The notes under the pieces were generated by a model. That model ran no database searches, had not been told where the DNA came from, and saw only the letters and a program-made list of their open reading frames with translations. A program made the position numbers and the translations under genes. A stretch of DNA of 64,000 nt, taken from NCBI RefSeq assembly GCF_023380225.1, contig NZ_CP093362.1, positions 496,001-560,000 of the forward strand, read 5' to 3'. This DNA is from Apilactobacillus apisilvae (GTDB taxonomy: Bacteria > Bacillota > Bacilli > Lactobacillales > Lactobacillaceae). Numbering within the stretch: position 1 is the stretch's first letter; every line of letters begins with the position of its first letter. Positions 9,560 through 18,278 of the stretch are shown here, in pieces.

Positions 9560-11269
9560 CTATTTCAAATCTTTTAATAAGATTGAAATAGTACTACCAA
9601 CTTCTTCTTTTTTGACTTCTATAGTTTCACCAGTTTTTCTGATTTTAATTTCGACAATTCCATCAGTAGCTTTTTTACCAACAGTAATTCTTATTGGGAT
9701 ACCAATTAAATCAGAATCTGCAAATTTAACTCCTGCTCGTTCTTTACGATCATCAGTTAAAACTTCATAACCATTATCTAAAAGTTCTTTTTCGATTTCA
9801 TTAGATACTTTTACTTGATCATCTTTTTTAATATTGACGGGAATTAAGTGAATATCAAATGGTGATATTTGTTTAGGCCAAATCAATCCATTTTCATCAG
9901 ACTGTTGTTCAGCAACAGCAGTTAATAAACGACTAATTCCAATCCCATATGAACCCATTACAACTGGTTTTTGACGACCATTAGCATCTAAAACATTCGC
10001 ATCCAACGTATCGGAATATCTAGTACCTAATTTAAAAATATGAGCAATTTCTATTCCACGAGTAAACTTCAAAATTCCCGAACCGTCTGGAGATATTTCA
10101 CCTTCTCTAACAGTTCTAAAATCATTGTAATCGACATTTTCAAAATCTCGCTCAGCATTTACGTTAGCAAAATAATATCCATCTTCATTAGTACCAACAT
10201 AAGCGTTTATCATATTCTTAACATAATTATCAGCTATAATATTAACATCTTTATTTAAATCAAGTGGTCCAATATAACTACTTTTAACATTAGCAAAATG
10301 TTGAATTTGTTCATCATTAGCTAGTGTTAGTTCGGATGCGCATAAATAATTCTTAACCTTAGTATCATTAATTTCATCATTACCGCGAACCATAACTAAA
10401 ACTGGTTTTTCATCAGCAATGAATAAAATACTTTTTATAAGTTTATCTTTAGTAGTATCTAATGCCTTAACTTCTTCATCAACATTATTAACGTTAGGTG
10501 CTGATAATTTCACAATATCCTTGATTTCTGCTTTATTCTGTAATGGTTCATAAATGCTTTTAGCCATTTCTAAATTAGCAGCATAATTACTATCATCTGA
10601 ATAAACAATTGTATCTTCACCTACAGCAGCAGGAGCAGAAAATTCAATTGAATCTGATCCCCCCATTGCACCACCATTTCCAATAATAGTTCGATAGTTC
10701 AAACCAATTTTATCAAAAATAGATCTATATGCACTTTCCATATTATTATAGATTTTATCTAAATCTTCATCATCAATTGAGAAAGAATATCCATCCTCCA
10801 TAATAAATTCTCTGCTACGTAAAAGTCCATAACGAGGACGATCTTCATCACGATATTTAGGTTGAATTTGATATAAAATTAAAGGCAACTTTTTGTAAGA
10901 CTTAATTGAATCTCTTATTAAAGTAGTAAAAGTTTCTTCATGAGTAGGTCCTAAAATAAAGTCTGTATCATGACGATTTTTAAGTTTAAACAACTCTGGA
11001 CCGTAAGTATCTAAACGTCCAGATTCTTTCCAAAGCTTGGCCGGTAAAACCGCTGGCATTAATGTTTCATTAGCATCAATACTATCCATTTCTTTTCTAA
11101 CAATATTTTCAATTTTAGAAATCACGCGATAAGCTAGTGGTAAATAAGCATACATTCCAGCTGAAACTTGCTTAATATAACCGGCTCTTAACATTAATTT
11201 ATGACTTAGTGCCTCGGCACCCTTAGGAGCTTCCTTTGTAGTAGGAATCAACATTTTAGACTGTTTCAT
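9560..11269 (-). CDS. proS: Prolyl-tRNA synthetase, bacterial type with editing domain
   Basis: ProRS charges tRNA-Pro. The 569 residues show the class II catalytic motifs: motif 2 region YRDEDRPRYGLLRSREFIMEDGY-like (broken here for length), motif 3 with GSYGIGISRLL. An inserted editing (INS) domain lies between about 230 and 390, and a C-terminal anticodon-binding domain follows. It is 22 bases after rseP, in the usual Lactobacillales order rseP-proS-polC. Confidence 0.98.
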   Translation of the reverse strand: MKQSKMLIPTTKEAPKGAEALSHKLMLRAGYIKQVSAGMYAYLPLAYRVISKIENIVRKEMDSIDANETLMPAVLPAKLWKESGRLDTYGPELFKLKNRHDTDFILGPTHEETFTTLIRDSIKSYKKLPLILYQIQPKYRDEDRPRYGLLRSREFIMEDGYSFSIDDEDLDKIYNNMESAYRSIFDKIGLNYRTIIGNGGAMGGSDSIEFSAPAAVGEDTIVYSDDSNYAANLEMAKSIYEPLQNKAEIKDIVKLSAPNVNNVDEEVKALDTTKDKLIKSILFIADEKPVLVMVRGNDEINDTKVKNYLCASELTLANDEQIQHFANVKSSYIGPLDLNKDVNIIADNYVKNMINAYVGTNEDGYYFANVNAERDFENVDYNDFRTVREGEISPDGSGILKFTRGIEIAHIFKLGTRYSDTLDANVLDANGRQKPVVMGSYGIGISRLLTAVAEQQSDENGLIWPKQISPFDIHLIPVNIKKDDQVKVSNEIEKELLDNGYEVLTDDRKERAGVKFADSDLIGIPIRITVGKKATDGIVEIKIRKTGETIEVKKEEVGSTISILLKDLK

Positions 11270-11291
11270 AAAAAATCTCCTTATTTACTTT

Positions 11292-12572
11292 TTAATGTAA
11301 AAAGTATCTCTGTATATCATTTAGTGTAACTAGAATCATCAAAATAACTATAAAAGCAAAACCAACCAAAGTAACAACTGTTTCTACTTTTTCAGAAGTA
11401 GGTTTTCTTCTGATTGCCTCAACTATATTTAATAATATTTTACCACCATCCAGCGCAGGAATTGGAATTAAATTAATTATAGCTAAATTAATAGATAAGA
11501 AAGCCAAGAAGTAAACAATTCCATCAATTCCCAATTTAGCGGCTTGTGAGGTATTAGCAAAAATAGCTACAGGTCCTCCTAAGTCGTTTAAACTAAAGTT
11601 ACCAGAAACCATCGATATTAATTTAGTGACTAACAACTTCGTAAAGCTCCAAGTTTGAGAGAATCCAGAAAATAGTTTAGCACTAAATGAATGATTTAAA
11701 GTTCCTGTAATACCAATTACGCCATATTTATTGGAACCATTTTTAGCAGATCCAGTTGTTAAATTAATCGTTTTTACTGAATTATTCCTTAAAACTTTTA
11801 ATGTTATTTTTTGATCTGGTTTAGATTGAATATTAGTACTTAAGCTTTGCCAATCATTTATTTTTTGACCATCTACACTAATTATTTTATCCTTATTCTT
11901 AATTCCTGCATCTTTAGCAATATGGTTATTAGGTGAAACATTAACAGAATTACTATTAGAAGCCACTCCACCTTGAAGAAAAGCCAACAAAGAAAAAGCT
12001 ATAATTGCTAAAATAATATTATTAAAAATACCTGCAAAATTAGTTATAAACTTTTTCCAAACTGGTGCATTTTGAAATTGAACATCTTCAGGTGCGATTT
12101 GTACAGCAAGACCATCTTGCTCAATAATAACTGCATCATGATTTACATCGTATCTTTTTTTTAGGTCTTCATTACCATTTTCGTAACCTTCAATCCAAAG
12201 ATCATTTTCTAAATCACAACCAGTTACTTCTAAAGGGATTCCTTTATATAGTGTTTGTTTTTTACTTGTATTAATTGAATTAACTTTTTGATTTTTATCA
12301 AACTGTAAACTAACTGGTGTCCCAGGTTCTAATTCTTGTGATTCATTATCAGCAGAACCTGCCATTCTTACATATCCACCTAATGGCAATAATCTTATCG
12401 TATAAGTTGTTGAATTGTGTCGATAATAAAATAGTTTAGGTCCCATTCCAATAGAAAATTCACGAACCATAATTCCTGACTTTTTAGCAACTATAAAGTG
12501 TCCAAATTCATGGACAAAGACAAGAATTCCAAAAACTATTATAAAAGATACAATAGTTAAAATCACAATCAT
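11292..12572 (-). CDS. rseP: Site-2 intramembrane zinc metalloprotease RseP/RasP
   Basis: This is a membrane-embedded protease that cleaves transmembrane segments of anti-sigma factors, cell-division proteins and signal-peptide remnants. The 426-residue protein begins with a membrane helix holding the zinc motif HEFGH (near residue 22). It has a PDZ domain near 210-290 (ISVDGQKINDWQSL) and the third zinc ligand region NLIPIPALDGGK near 365. Further helices occur at both ends. It lies between cdsA (19 bases) and proS. Confidence 0.96.
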   Translation of the reverse strand: MIVILTIVSFIIVFGILVFVHEFGHFIVAKKSGIMVREFSIGMGPKLFYYRHNSTTYTIRLLPLGGYVRMAGSADNESQELEPGTPVSLQFDKNQKVNSINTSKKQTLYKGIPLEVTGCDLENDLWIEGYENGNEDLKKRYDVNHDAVIIEQDGLAVQIAPEDVQFQNAPVWKKFITNFAGIFNNIILAIIAFSLLAFLQGGVASNSNSVNVSPNNHIAKDAGIKNKDKIISVDGQKINDWQSLSTNIQSKPDQKITLKVLRNNSVKTINLTTGSAKNGSNKYGVIGITGTLNHSFSAKLFSGFSQTWSFTKLLVTKLISMVSGNFSLNDLGGPVAIFANTSQAAKLGIDGIVYFLAFLSINLAIINLIPIPALDGGKILLNIVEAIRRKPTSEKVETVVTLVGFAFIVILMILVTLNDIQRYFLH

Positions 12573-12591
12573 CGCTCCTTTAAATAATCAT

Positions 12592-13380
12592 TTATACAAT
12601 TCCAAACAAATGTAATATCGGTAAAACAAAAAGAAGACTATCAAAGCGGTCTAAAATTCCACCATGTCCAGGTAAAATTTTCCCTGAATCTTTTACTCGA
12701 TAATAGCGTTTTAAAGCTGACTCCACCAAATCTCCAAATTGTCCTACAATTGATAAAATTAAGGTAATAAATATAGCCTCTATAACTGAAGTATTACCGA
12801 TATTATAATATAACATCCACATTGTACCAATAACGGTTGCAAGTAGAGATCCACAAATCGATCCTTCCCACGTTTTATTTGGACTCACATGTGGAGCTAA
12901 CTTATTTTTACCAAATTTTTTACCAAAAATATAAGCACCACTATCAGTAATCCAAACGATAAATAAAGCATAAAACAATGTTGATATGCTATCAGATCTA
13001 GCAGAAATAAAATAATGAAAACCTATTCCTACATAAAACATCGATAAAGTCAGGACACCAACATCATCAAAAGAAAAACGATTTCTAGTTATAACAGTCC
13101 TAAGCATTAATAACATAATAACTATATATAATAAGAACTGTGAAGATAGAAAATTAGGTAAATGTATAAACCAATTATCAGGAGCTATAATTAAAGAAAC
13201 ACCTATAAAAGATAGGATTGCTTCGATCGAAACAACCAACTTCTTTTTCATAACTAATGCTTCAGATACAGCAATTATTCCTAATGCAATTGCAGCTACA
13301 TCTATAAATATTCCGCCTAATAAAACGACTGGAATAAATATTATTAAAGCAATAATTGCCGTTAATACTCTTTGTTTCAT
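12592..13380 (-). CDS. cdsA: Phosphatidate cytidylyltransferase (CDP-diglyceride synthase)
   Basis: CdsA makes CDP-diacylglycerol from phosphatidic acid and CTP, the branch point to phosphatidylglycerol and cardiolipin. The 262-residue polytopic membrane protein has about eight hydrophobic segments. The CDS signature is at the C-terminus (GDLVESALKRYYRVKDSGK, then LPGHGGILDRFDS) with conserved Asp residues for metal binding. It is 15 bases after uppS, forming the cell-envelope lipid pair. Confidence 0.97.
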   Translation of the reverse strand: MKQRVLTAIIALIIFIPVVLLGGIFIDVAAIALGIIAVSEALVMKKKLVVSIEAILSFIGVSLIIAPDNWFIHLPNFLSSQFLLYIVIMLLMLRTVITRNRFSFDDVGVLTLSMFYVGIGFHYFISARSDSISTLFYALFIVWITDSGAYIFGKKFGKNKLAPHVSPNKTWEGSICGSLLATVIGTMWMLYYNIGNTSVIEAIFITLILSIVGQFGDLVESALKRYYRVKDSGKILPGHGGILDRFDSLLFVLPILHLFGIV

Positions 13381-13395
13381 TTTATTTCCTCTAAA

Positions 13396-14157
13396 CTATT
13401 TATTTTTTATGCCACCAAATCGACGATGACGGTTTTGATATTCATAAATGCATGCCTTTAAATTATTAGAATCATAATCAGGCCATTTAGTATCATCAAA
13501 TACAAATTCACTATAAGCTAATTGCCAAAGTAAAAAGTTAGATAATCTTTCTTCACCACTTGTACGAATAAGTAAATCAGGATTAGCAAAGCTATTCAAA
13601 TCAGCAGTCATTAAAGAATGATCAACCATTTCAGTATCAATTTCATTAATTTTCAATTCACCATCTTGAACCTTTTTAGATATTTTTTTTATAGCAGTAA
13701 CAATTTCATCATGACTGCCATAATTTAAAGCAAAGTTCAAAATCATTCCGTCGCATCCTTTAGTGTCATTAATAGCTTTATTAACTGCTAATTTAGTATT
13801 ATTTGGTAAATTATCAATTTCACCCATAACACGTACTTGAACGTTATTTTTTATTAAATCAGGAACGAATTTATTAAAAAACTTTTCAGGTAGCCCCATT
13901 AAATAATTGACTTCTTTATCCGGACGATGCCAATTTTCAGTAGAAAATGCATATAAAGTTAAAACCTTAATTCCCAAATCACTTGCTGATTTAGTAATTT
14001 TTTTAACGACTTCCATACCTTGTTTATGACCAGCAATTCTAGGCAAATGTCTTTTTTTTGCCCATCTACCGTTGCCATCCATAATAATAGCCACATGTTT
14101 AGGAATGTTATCTAAATCTAATTGATATTTTTCCGTTGGCCTATTTATATTAAACAT
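13396..14157 (-). CDS. uppS: Undecaprenyl diphosphate synthase (isoprenyl transferase)
   Basis: UppS adds eight isopentenyl units to farnesyl diphosphate to give C55 undecaprenyl diphosphate, the lipid carrier of peptidoglycan and teichoic acid synthesis. The 253 residues include the substrate-binding Asp in HVAIIMDGNGRWAKKR, LTLYAFSTENWHRP, and LLIRTSGEERLSNFLLWQ with FGG near the end. The mevalonate-pathway gene mvaS in this window supplies the precursor route. A short weak hairpin separates it from the preceding gene. Confidence 0.98.
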   Translation of the reverse strand: MFNINRPTEKYQLDLDNIPKHVAIIMDGNGRWAKKRHLPRIAGHKQGMEVVKKITKSASDLGIKVLTLYAFSTENWHRPDKEVNYLMGLPEKFFNKFVPDLIKNNVQVRVMGEIDNLPNNTKLAVNKAINDTKGCDGMILNFALNYGSHDEIVTAIKKISKKVQDGELKINEIDTEMVDHSLMTADLNSFANPDLLIRTSGEERLSNFLLWQLAYSEFVFDDTKWPDYDSNNLKACIYEYQNRHRRFGGIKNK

Positions 14158-14189
14158 AATATCACCTATAAATAAAAATAAACAAATAA

Positions 14190-14213
14190 AGGATGAGTTA
14201 ACATCCTCATCCT
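14190..14213 (-). terminator. Hairpin terminator after the pyrH-frr unit
   Basis: Minus-strand stem AGGATGAG / CTCATCCT with an 8-base loop, followed by TTTATTTGTTTATTTTT. The T tract is interrupted and no promoter is visible between it and uppS, so some read-through into uppS-cdsA is likely. Confidence 0.65.
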
Positions 14214-14231
14214 AAATAAGTCGATTAAATT

Positions 14232-14630
14232 TTATTGAATTAATCTCCATTCCCCACGCTTAGTATCAACTAAGGTTTGGAAATATTTCAATAATTGATT
14301 TGCATCAGCGGCACTTTGTTCGCCGAGCATGTTTAAACCTCTACCTGTAGGAATTGGATCAGTTAAATCAGTAATTTCTGTTTCGTTTTGAATGGTTGCC
14401 TGAGTAAATGCAATGACCCAATCATCACCAATTAATTTTGAAACAACGAAAAATAAATTAAATTCATCTGTAACATATACTGGCATTACATATACATCTT
14501 TTTGAATTTCTTGTAATTTACCTCCATTGTATTCTAATGCTTGAGCATTTTTACTATCCATATCTCCATTTAATTTAAAAATCATTTTTTCAAATTCTTT
14601 AGTTCCTGGAGTAATTTCTTGTTCTGGCAT
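14232..14630 (-). CDS. Uncharacterised 132-residue protein downstream of frr
   Basis: I do not recognise this family. The protein is soluble and slightly acidic, with no signal peptide or membrane helix. It has a mixed alpha/beta look: MPEQEITPGTKEFEKMIFKL at the start, a strand-rich centre (VYVMPVYVTDEFNLFFVVSK) and a helical C-terminus ending EWRLIQ. It has a strong AAGGAGAT site and lies 11 bases after frr, so it is translated from the pyrH-frr transcript. Its place in this conserved operon suggests a link to translation or nucleotide supply, but nothing in the sequence proves that. Confidence 0.85.
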   Translation of the reverse strand: MPEQEITPGTKEFEKMIFKLNGDMDSKNAQALEYNGGKLQEIQKDVYVMPVYVTDEFNLFFVVSKLIGDDWVIAFTQATIQNETEITDLTDPIPTGRGLNMLGEQSAADANQLLKYFQTLVDTKRGEWRLIQ

Positions 14631-14641
14631 AAAATATCTCC

Positions 14642-15205
14642 TTATCCGTTCATTACTTCGTCTTCTTTATCAGAGACGATACTATCAACATTCTTAATTT
14701 CTTTATCTGTTAATTTTTGAACTTGATCCTCTAGACGATGTGCTTCATCATCATTAAAATCATCATTTTTATTTCCTTTTTTAACAGCATCCATTGCTTC
14801 ACGTCTAACATTTCTGATAGCAACTTTATTACTTTCACCAGTAGCTTTAACTTTTTTAGAAACTTCAGCACGACGTTCTTCAGTTAGTTGAGGAACAACT
14901 AATCTTATATTATCACCATCGTTAGCTGGATTAATACCAATATCAGCTTCTAAAATACCCTTTTCAATATCATCTAATGCTGATTTATCATATGGTTTAA
15001 CCATAATAACTCTAGCTTCTGGAATAGTTATTGCAGCAATTTGATTTAATGGAGTAGGTGCACCATAGTAATTTACACTAACCCGATTTAATAAGCTAGC
15101 GTTTGCTCTTCCAGCTCTAATAGAGCTCAAATCTTTTTTCAATGCATCAGTTGTTTTTTGCATTTTACTTTTAGCATTATCTAAAACTTCTTTTGAAGTA
15201 ACCAT
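14642..15205 (-). CDS. frr: Ribosome recycling factor
   Basis: RRF, with EF-G, splits post-termination ribosomes. The 187-residue protein shows the three-helix-bundle signature: DLSSIRAGRANASLLNRVSV, YYGAPTPLNQIAAITIPEAR and LTEERRAEVSKKVK. It lies three bases after pyrH in the usual pyrH-frr pair. Confidence 0.98.
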   Translation of the reverse strand: MVTSKEVLDNAKSKMQKTTDALKKDLSSIRAGRANASLLNRVSVNYYGAPTPLNQIAAITIPEARVIMVKPYDKSALDDIEKGILEADIGINPANDGDNIRLVVPQLTEERRAEVSKKVKATGESNKVAIRNVRREAMDAVKKGNKNDDFNDDEAHRLEDQVQKLTDKEIKNVDSIVSDKEDEVMNG

Positions 15206-15208
15206 AAT

Positions 15209-15931
15209 TTATTTCCCCCTGACAGTTGTTCCAATTTTTTCACCTTGAACAACTTTTCTAATATTTCCAGACTTATTTAAATTAAATACTACTAGAGGAA
15301 TATCATTATCCATTGATAAAGAACTAGCAGTGGTATCCATAACATTAAGATTTTTATTAATAATATCCATTTGAGTTAATTCATCATATTTAACAGCAGA
15401 AGAGTCTTTATTAGGATCTGCAGAATAAATTCCATCAACACCATTTTTAGCCATTAAGATTGCATCAGCATGGACTTCTGCGGCTCTTAGAGCGGCAGTA
15501 GTATCTGTTGAGAAATAAGGATTTCCAGTACCCCCAGCAAAAATAACTACTCTGTTTTTTTGTAAATGACGAACTGCTTTTCTTCTAATATATGGTTCAG
15601 CAATTTGTCTCATTTCAATTGAAGTTTGAACTCTAGTTGGAACATCAATTGATTCTAAATTATCTTGTAATGAAAGTCCATTCATTATGGTAGCAAGCAT
15701 ACCAACATAATCAGCTTGAGTTCTTTCCATACCCATTTTGGCGCCAGCAACTCCACGCCACATATTACCACCACCAACGACAATGGCAATTTGAATACCT
15801 AATTCATAAACTTCTTTTATTTCTTCAGCTATTTTTTTTATAACAGGTGGATTAATTCCAAAACCCCTATCTCCAGCTAAAGCTTCACCACTTAGCTTCA
15901 AGACGATACGTTTGTATTTTACGTCTGACAT
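15209..15931 (-). CDS. pyrH: UMP kinase
   Basis: PyrH phosphorylates UMP to UDP and is usually a GTP-activated, UTP-inhibited hexamer. The 240 residues from [20 protein letters not shown] include the glycine-rich ATP site ([18 protein letters not shown]) and [18 protein letters not shown] use the ATG at 15931 because GGAGGAAATTCG precedes it; a longer in-frame GTG-type start seven codons upstream overlaps that site. It is the first gene of pyrH-frr. Confidence 0.97.
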   Translation of the reverse strand: MSDVKYKRIVLKLSGEALAGDRGFGINPPVIKKIAEEIKEVYELGIQIAIVVGGGNMWRGVAGAKMGMERTQADYVGMLATIMNGLSLQDNLESIDVPTRVQTSIEMRQIAEPYIRRKAVRHLQKNRVVIFAGGTGNPYFSTDTTAALRAAEVHADAILMAKNGVDGIYSADPNKDSSAVKYDELTQMDIINKNLNVMDTTASSLSMDNDIPLVVFNLNKSGNIRKVVQGEKIGTTVRGK

Positions 15932-15958
15932 CGAATTTCCTCCATTACACAATTCATT

Positions 15959-15988
15959 ATTATAATTTTAGCATAACATAAATAACAA
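15959..15988 (-). promoter_or_regulatory. Promoter region of pyrH
   Basis: Two overlapping options on the minus strand: TTGTTA (15983-15988), 18-bp spacer, TATAAT (15959-15964); or an extended -10 TGCTAAAAT at 15965-15973. Both lie between the tsf terminator and the pyrH start. Confidence 0.5.
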
Positions 15989-16021
15989 AAACAGATTAAT
16001 ATAGTAATTTAATAAAAATAT

Positions 16022-16057
16022 AAAAAAGGATGTAACCCAATACAGAGTACATCCTTT
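16022..16057 (-). terminator. Intrinsic terminator after tsf
   Basis: Minus-strand stem AAAGGATGTA / TACATCCTTT with a 13-base loop and six T residues. It ends the rpsB-tsf unit 15 bases after the tsf stop. Confidence 0.88.
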
Positions 16058-16071
16058 AATAAAAAAATTAA

Positions 16072-16947
16072 TTATTTAATTTGACTATTTACTTCATCAG
16101 CAAAACTTTGTTCTTCTTTTTCAATACCTTCTCCAACTTCGTAACGAACAAAGGCTTCTAATTCTCCACCATTGTCTTTAACGAATTCAGAAACAGTTTT
16201 GTCAGAATCCATAACAAATTCTTGATCCGCTAAACTAATTTCAGATAAGAATTTGTTTAAACGACCCTCAACCATTTTTTCAACAATTTTTTCTGGCTTA
16301 CCTTCGTCTAATGCTTCTTTTTTCAATTCTTCACGTTCTTTGTCCAAACGATCTGAAGGAACAGAATTTCTATCTAAGTATTCTGGATTAGTAGCAGCAA
16401 TGTGCATAGCAACATGTTTTGCAGTAGCTTCATCTGCACCCTTAATTTGTACTAAAGCACCAATTAATCCACCATTATGCAAGTAAGCACCAAAGTTAGC
16501 ATCGTCTTCTTTATTAAGAATTTCAAAGCGACGTAAAGTGATTTTTTCACCAGTAATTTGAGTTGTATTAATAATTTTATCATTGATAGTTTCACCATCA
16601 ACATCCATTTTAAGTGCTTCTTCAACATTAGCTGGTTTTTGTTCAACAATTTTAGCAGCAATCATATCGATTAAGTCTTTAAAATCATCATTACCTGAAA
16701 CAAAATCAGTTTCGGCATTAACCTCAACAATAGCAGCAGTGTTGTTATTAGTAACAACACGAGTTAAACCAGCGTTTGCAACGCGATCACTTTTCTTTTC
16801 GGCCTTTGCAATACCTTTTTCACGTAGGAATTCTAAAGCTTGTTTTTCGTCACCATCGGAAGCAACTAATGCTTTTTTAGCATCCATCATACCTACACTA
16901 GTTTTATCACGTAGGTTTTTAACTTGAGCAGCAGTAATTTTTGCCAT
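16072..16947 (-). CDS. tsf: Elongation factor Ts
   Basis: EF-Ts exchanges GDP for GTP on EF-Tu. The 291 residues begin with a UBA-like domain carrying the signature VKNLRDKTSVGMMDAKKAL. The TDFVSGNDDF motif contacts the EF-Tu nucleotide pocket, and MHIAATNPEYL is in the dimerisation domain. It follows rpsB across a large hairpin that can lower its expression relative to S2. Confidence 0.98.
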   Translation of the reverse strand: MAKITAAQVKNLRDKTSVGMMDAKKALVASDGDEKQALEFLREKGIAKAEKKSDRVANAGLTRVVTNNNTAAIVEVNAETDFVSGNDDFKDLIDMIAAKIVEQKPANVEEALKMDVDGETINDKIINTTQITGEKITLRRFEILNKEDDANFGAYLHNGGLIGALVQIKGADEATAKHVAMHIAATNPEYLDRNSVPSDRLDKEREELKKEALDEGKPEKIVEKMVEGRLNKFLSEISLADQEFVMDSDKTVSEFVKDNGGELEAFVRYEVGEGIEKEEQSFADEVNSQIK

Positions 16948-16987
16948 TGAAATGGCCTCCTTAAAATATTTAAATCATCATAGTTAT

Positions 16988-17042
16988 AAAAAAGACTGAC
17001 TCATGTATTAGGCCTTTTTCGGTCCAAAAACATGAGTCAGCC
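16988..17042 (-). terminator. rpsB-tsf intergenic terminator/attenuator
   Basis: Arms CTGACTCATG and CATGAGTCAG (16996-17005 and 17031-17040) are perfectly complementary, with a 25-base loop, and six T residues follow on the minus strand. It stands between rpsB and tsf, which are normally one transcription unit, and no promoter is evident after it. Partial termination that sets the S2 to EF-Ts ratio is the likely role. Confidence 0.75.
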
Positions 17043-17075
17043 TAAGTGCACAAATATATATAATTATTTAATTAA

Positions 17076-17825
17076 TTATTTGTTTTCACTTTCATCTTTT
17101 GAATTATCTTCATCTTTGAAAGTTTTTTCGTCAACTTCTTCTTCACCTTGGTTACCTTCAACAATAGCATCAGCCATTTTTGCAGTAATTAAGCGAACAG
17201 CACGAATAGCATCATCATTTGATGGGATAATTACATCGATATCGTCTGGGTTAGTATTAGTATCAACCATAGCAACGATAGGAATGTTTAATTTGTGAGC
17301 TTCGTTAACAGCAAGTTGTTCTTTACGAGGGTCAACGATAAACATAACATCAGGAACCTTAGGCATGTCTTCAATACCACCTAAGAATTTTTCTAACTTA
17401 TCAGTTTGTTTCTTTAATAAAGAAACTTCTTTCTTAGGTAATCTTTCAAAAGTACCATCTTCAGCCATTTTTTTAAGGTCTTTCAAGTACTTGATACGTT
17501 TTTGGATAGTATCCCAGTTAGTTAAAGTTCCACCTAACCAACGGTGGTTAACGTAAAATTGACCAGCACGAGTTGCTTCTTCTTGAATAGAATCTTGTGC
17601 TTGTTTTTTAGTACCAACAAATAAGAAAACAGCATTTTTTGATGCTTCATCCTTAACAAATTTGTAAGCATTATCAATCATCTTTACAGTTTTTTGTAAA
17701 TCAATGATGTAAATACCATTACGTTGAGTAAAGATGTATTTTTTCATCTTTGGATTCCAACGACGAGTTTGGTGTCCAAAATGAACACCTGCTTCTAGTA
17801 ATTGTTTCATAGAAATAACAGCCAT
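17076..17825 (-). CDS. rpsB: 30S ribosomal protein S2
   Basis: S2 joins late in 30S assembly and contacts S1 or its equivalent. The 249 residues show the family signatures [20 protein letters not shown] and [20 protein letters not shown], with a family-typical coiled-coil insert near 105-150. The C-terminal 25 residues are acidic and variable. The ATG follows TTGGAGGGC. A promoter is present about 80 bases upstream. Confidence 0.98.
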   Translation of the reverse strand: MAVISMKQLLEAGVHFGHQTRRWNPKMKKYIFTQRNGIYIIDLQKTVKMIDNAYKFVKDEASKNAVFLFVGTKKQAQDSIQEEATRAGQFYVNHRWLGGTLTNWDTIQKRIKYLKDLKKMAEDGTFERLPKKEVSLLKKQTDKLEKFLGGIEDMPKVPDVMFIVDPRKEQLAVNEAHKLNIPIVAMVDTNTNPDDIDVIIPSNDDAIRAVRLITAKMADAIVEGNQGEEEVDEKTFKDEDNSKDESENK

Positions 17826-17901
17826 TATAATAGCCCTCCAAAATAGTTTTTCCTCCTCAATGATCCTTTAATATGGTGACTTAATAAAAAGCACTAGCCA
17901 A

Positions 17902-17930
17902 ATTATCACATTGAGTGTGAATTTAGTAAA
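17902..17930 (-). promoter_or_regulatory. rpsB promoter
   Basis: Minus-strand -35 TTTACT (17925-17930), 17-bp spacer, extended -10 TGTGATAAT (-10 at 17902-17907). The leader to the rpsB start is about 70 nt and includes two purine-rich sites, GAGGAGG and TTGGAGGG. Confidence 0.6.
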
Positions 17931-17993
17931 TTAACCATCTATAATAATAAAGCATAAATTATAATTAATCAATATTAAAATTAAATAATTATC

Positions 17994-18033
17994 AAAAAAC
18001 ATTAATCCCATTTAAAAAACATTAATCCCATTT
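17994..18033. repeat. Perfect 20-bp tandem duplication at the end of the GIY-YIG gene
   Basis: Bases 17994-18013 and 18014-18033 are identical (A6 C ATTAATCCCATTT). The first copy lies just outside and the second within the last codons of the downstream-ending GIY-YIG gene; the stop codon sits at the junction. This looks like a replication-slippage duplication. Confidence 0.9.
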
Positions 18034-18278
18034 TTTAATAGATATGCTATTTTTTTCTTTCTTGACTGATGTTTAAAATAATATTCAGCTTTTAACGCAT
18101 CTGATTTATTACTAAAAGTTTCACTATATATCATTTTAACAGGTAAATGTGATCTAGTATATTTAGCTCCTTTACCAGATTGATGCTTTAATAGCCGTTG
18201 CTCTAAATTGTTAGTAATACCCCCATACAAAGATTTATCACCACATAATAGAACATAAAGATAATAATTATTTTCCAT
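18012..18278 (-). CDS. UPF0213 (YazA-type) GIY-YIG domain protein
   Basis: This small single-domain GIY-YIG protein (88 residues) has the nuclease core motif pair YYLYVLLC and LYGGIT, then an Arg (NLEQRLLKHQSG) in the expected catalytic helix and AKYTRSHLPVKMIYSE. UPF0213 proteins are widespread but their substrate is unknown. The start is the ATG of MENNYY at 18278, preceded by CAGGGA, overlapping the end of the methyltransferase gene by 11 bases. The two genes form a conserved pair (yabB-yazA order in Bacillus). The last codons lie in a 20-bp tandem duplication. Confidence 0.9.
   Translation of the reverse strand: MENNYYLYVLLCGDKSLYGGITNNLEQRLLKHQSGKGAKYTRSHLPVKMIYSETFSNKSDALKAEYYFKHQSRKKKIAYLLKNGINVF

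Noticed and set aside
9488..11291. T-box or other riboswitch controlling proS
   Set aside because: The gap between rseP and proS is only 22 bases, too short for a T-box; none is visible elsewhere in the window.
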